Shown piece after piece: positions 19,150 through 21,977 of a DNA stretch of 21,977 nucleotides (position 1 is the stretch's first letter; every line of letters starts with the position of its first letter). The translations under genes and the position numbers were made by a program. The stretch is from Plakobranchus ocellatus. Taxonomy: Eukaryota; Mollusca; Gastropoda; Plakobranchidae. The stretch spans positions 648,845 through 670,821 of the forward strand of contig BLXT01000514.1 in NCBI GenBank assembly GCA_019648995.1. Direction: 5' to 3'. The notes under the pieces were generated by a model. It was not told where the DNA came from, did no database searches, and saw nothing but the letters and a program-made list of their open reading frames with translations.

Positions 19150-19830
19150 GCACAAACTGAAGAAGTGTCTCTCCATGATCCCCAAAAATCTCTTGGTACA
19201 AAAAATTCGACGAGGTGTGACGTTAACTGTCTCTCATGGACACCGCACATGTACTTGAATTTGTGCTTACTGTGCAGGCACAAGTCGGTGGGTCAACTAC
19301 AAGGTGTCAGTGTGGGGGATTCACGACAATTATTTATGATATTATATGCTGCCCATGCATCTGTATGGATGCTGCTGCTTGGCGCTACATATTGCTGAAT
19401 TAAGGCCTCAAATGTTTGAGCAGTACTGTCACTGTCAGGCACAACTTCAAAGAGGCTGTTCCCAATAGCAGGGCACACGCTGCCAAACACCCAGCATTGG
19501 GGAACAAGGTGTCCTTGGTGGTTCTTACGCCTTAGTGTTGGTTCACTTAATCCCCTCAAAAGTACAGCAATACTCATTGGAATCTTAAAGCTCCAGAGGA
19601 ATAGAAGTTCCACAATTTTTATGTACTGGAAATTGTTCCCTGTCCTATATGACCCTTCACGTAAAGCAGTCTTTTCACCTTTGTACATAGGGTATTTAAA
19701 ACATTTATCCTTCCTCCATTCACACTAAAGTCGTTATCCTCCCACACCCGAGACAGTTCAGTGGTGACTGCCTTAAACTTCTATTCTGCTGTAAAAACTG
19801 AATAGTAGACTCCTCTGTTCTAGCAATTTA
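19150..19830 (-). pseudogene. Merlin-type (IS1016/ISXO2-like) transposase relic
   Basis: Minus-strand remains of a Merlin DNA transposon transposase. In order from the N-terminus: IQFLQQNRSLRQSP, a zinc-ribbon-like CLGCGRITTL, a second Cys segment (CEWRKDKC), LREGSYRTGN, IVELLFLWSFKIPMS and LSEPTL. These match the family order of N-terminal helix, zinc ribbon and the helix before the catalytic domain. The piece that should hold the first catalytic residue is missing, and sequence jumps straight to the ISXO2-like core HLVPQCWVFGSV, VPDSDSTAQTF, VAPSSSIHTDAWAAYN (catalytic Asp in TDAW). After that, stops and frame changes break the VN-H/VDP segment, and a KYMCGVHERQL/SHLVEFF tail is recognisable. 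The relic is dead, with a central deletion, at least one nonsense codon and probable frameshifts. Terminal inverted repeats were not identified, so the element's limits are approximate. Confidence 0.85.
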
Positions 19831-21252
19831 GCATGGGTATAATAAATTTGAAGCCATAAGATTAAGATCATTTTTTCAGATAATTGAAACTAATGGAATG
19901 AACAATGAGGTAATGGATACAACACTCACAATGATGATGAAACAATAAACAGAGTAAGATTCCAAGAAATAGATCTAGCAAGAATTCGGACAATATAATA
20001 TGTACTGGAGTCCAGAGGTTTTTCAAAAGATCATGCAATTTACCTGGCAGGAACCAATAAGTTTTTTTTTTTTTACTAGTCTTTCTATGTTAATAAAAGA
20101 ACATTTATTTAAAGAATTAAATCAACAAAAAAACATTTATTTCAACAATAAGATATGCCATTTATACAAATGATAATTTGGCAACCATTTCATACACATC
20201 CATCTTGGCCACCATGTAAACAGACGGGACCCACATTAAATTAATAAATCAGTTCAAAGTTGTGCCAAAAAAGAATTTAGCCTAGATTTTGATCTTAGCA
20301 AGGTAAACCTTACCATCTGCTGTCCCTACAAAATTGATGATACTGAAGAAATGAAGTGATTTAGTTATTCAAGTCGGATTAACTCACTTGCGGCTGAGGG
20401 TTTGGAAATAATTTGAGCGCTCGTGGCTGAGCTTTTTGGGGTATTTTACAAGAATTGTAAAAAAAAAAAAGTATTAAAGCTATATTAATAAAATCTGGAC
20501 TGACTCAAGACAAAAACAAACTTGTTGGAATAAAATAGACCATTAAGACATATCTAAAATGTTGAGTTTTACAGACTTGCCAACCCCAAATTGTTCTCAC
20601 AGGAATATTCACTTCTACTCACAGGAATTTAGAAAATCTCACAGGAATATGCCAGTATACAATTTAATGCGCATGGACAAACCGTATTACACCTTAATTA
20701 TATACTCGACCATAGACATTCCAAAACATTTAAGTATAATATCAGAGGATAATTAGTGAATTTTCCACTTTGAATATGGAAGAAAGTATCTCCCTACTCA
20801 CTGCCATTAGTCCAATATTACCATTTATCAAGCCTGAAAGACCTGCAGGCTTAGGGCCTGGTCTGAATGATGAATTTTTTTAAGGTGCACTACGTCTACA
20901 GTGTATAAAATTCAAAATCTAGCTCACACAATAAAGGGTTACATGGACAAAAAAAAGAAAATCTATGTGAGACAGGTCTGCAGAATCTCAGTGAGGCTTA
21001 AAATTGTGATCCATTGTTTATTAAATAAAAGAAAACATCCAGTTTTCTTTTGCTCTATTTGAAATTACAGAGATCCCCACAAGTCATGTCGGCCTAGTAC
21101 AATGTATTAAACTTCAAATCTGTGTAGGCTAAGGCCTTGACTAAAGCCTAAATTAGATCTCTAGGACCATTATAAAACTTTGATTATACATCAAGAAACA
21201 AAATTAAGAGTGTAGCGAAATTAGAAATGTCCTGGATATTGATATTGCCTAG

Positions 21253-21255
<3 letters not shown>
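19831..21255. other. AT-rich DNA upstream of SS18 exon 2, no supported gene
   Basis: Short anonymous open frames only. Three CTCACAGGAAT motifs occur at 20596-20650. A donor-like CAA|GTGAGT on the minus strand at about 20388 follows a short open stretch, but it matches no protein family I recognise. Confidence 0.45.

Positions 21256-21295
<40 letters not shown>
21256..21295. repeat. (GA)n microsatellite
   Basis: Uninterrupted GA run of about 20 units, leading into imperfect GA-rich sequence. Confidence 0.95.
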
Positions 21296-21302
<7 letters not shown>

Positions 21303-21305
21303 AGA

Positions 21306-21450
21306 GTGAGAATTAGAGAGACACTCTCAGAGTGATAAAAGAGAAACAAAGAGAGCGAGAGAGAGAGAAATAAGAGAAAAAGTGAGAATTACTAAGGGAC
21401 ACTCAGCGTGATAAAAGGAGAAAGAAAGAGAGAGAGAGAGAGAGAGACGG
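21306..21450. repeat. ~76-bp tandem duplication within GA-rich sequence
   Basis: Two successive units beginning GTGAGAATTA (at 21306 and 21382). They share GACACTC, GTGATAAAA and a following GA-rich tail, with several substitutions and small length differences. The second ends in a (GA)n run near 21428-21447. Confidence 0.8.
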
Positions 21451-21977
21451 GACAAAGAAAACATCGGAACATTGCCTAACAAAAAAAAAAATCCACGTTG
21501 AGAGAGAGTGAGAGAGAGACAGAGAGAGTTTAGATTGGATGGTAAGGTGGGCTAGCCTTCAGTGCATTGGATCTAGTTATTACTTGGTGTGTAGGTCTAA
21601 TAGGATTTTTCAAAGTAGATCTAGCACAAACCATCTTAGCTATTATTTATAAGATAAATGTATTATAAAAAAAATGCGGTATTAAGTTAGCTTTTGTAAA
21701 TGTCAGGCAGTTTGTACGCACATCACCATTCATATAGTGTACTGCCGGCATTTCAAATTACTTTGATCTGGGGCTGACTTGAAGGTCGGGCTGCAACCCC
21801 CAAAAACCAACCTTTGATTTCTTTGATCTATTGCCGACATGGTAAGCTAGTTATCATTCTGGGCCTACAGCATCGTGCACATGTTGACTTTAAAATTATA
21901 ATTATCATAGCTTACTTCTTTGTCTATCAGTGAAGATAGCATTCTGAGCTCTTGTTTGATAAATTAATTTTTTTTTT
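21451..21977. other. Window end, non-coding or unresolved
   Basis: GA-rich to about 21530, then AT-rich. Two weak coding hints are discussed as findings: a short minus-strand frame starting with a good ATG context at about 21842, and a donor-flanked 33-nt open stretch at 21913-21945. Neither is supported well enough to call a gene. Confidence 0.4.

Noticed and set aside
19117-19398. 93-codon plus-strand open frame
   Set aside because: It is antisense to the C-terminal part of the Merlin transposase relic, which has recognisable motifs on the minus strand.
20388-20445. Possible minus-strand exon (…KAQPRALKLFPNPQPQ before a GTGAGT donor)
   Set aside because: The donor is good, but the peptide matches no SS18 sequence and no family I know, and the acceptor is ambiguous.
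1-21977. tRNA, rRNA or CRISPR-like arrays
   Set aside because: No cloverleaf A/B-box pattern, no conserved rRNA blocks and no repeat-spacer arrangement were seen. The tandem repeats present are contiguous minisatellites or microsatellites.

Overview
The window is eukaryotic and almost certainly metazoan. It has spliced exons with GT-AG introns, AT-rich non-coding DNA full of (CT)n, (GA)n, (TA)n and poly(A) tracts, and DNA transposons of the mariner and Merlin types. A membrane-anchored animal UDP-glycosyltransferase without introns and an SS18-family chromatin gene would fit a mollusc or another lophotrochozoan, but that placement is inference. The sequence itself carries no taxonomic marker.

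Layout. 1-2468 is non-coding DNA with (GA)n and (CT)n microsatellites. 2469-4502 (+) is one intact 677-residue open frame for an endoplasmic-reticulum UDP-glucuronosyl/glycosyltransferase-like protein with unusual insertions. 5104-6110 is a 1,007-bp mariner derivative flanked by TA dinucleotides. It consists of two 373-bp inverted copies of the 3' half of a mariner around a 261-bp core, so it is a natural fold-back (hairpin) element. 6111-13080 has no recognisable protein gene. It holds a degenerate ~120-bp tandem repeat in three copies, a 39-bp duplication, small hairpins and a 21-N assembly gap inside a poly(A) run; its right-hand part is probably the 3' UTR and downstream flank of the next gene.

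13081-17634 (-) holds five exons of an SS18/SS18L1 (SYT/CREST) homologue, a subunit of animal SWI/SNF (BAF) complexes. The exons join in phase to give the conserved SNH domain, two Met/Gln repeat blocks and the characteristic C-terminus ending GYNQGQY. The repeats are greatly expanded: 11 copies of a heptapeptide in one exon and 27 copies of a ~11-residue unit in the last. Exon 1, with the start codon and the first ~20 residues, was not found and probably lies beyond base 17635, possibly outside the window.

17635-21977 is probably SS18 intron 1 and/or upstream DNA. It contains a dead Merlin (IS1016/ISXO2-like) transposase relic at about 19150-19830 on the minus strand, (GA)n tracts and a 76-bp tandem duplication.

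The two protein genes are functionally unrelated neighbours (small-molecule conjugation versus chromatin remodelling). I see no operon-like system. The most unusual objects are the fold-back mariner, the SS18 repeat expansion and the modified UGT.
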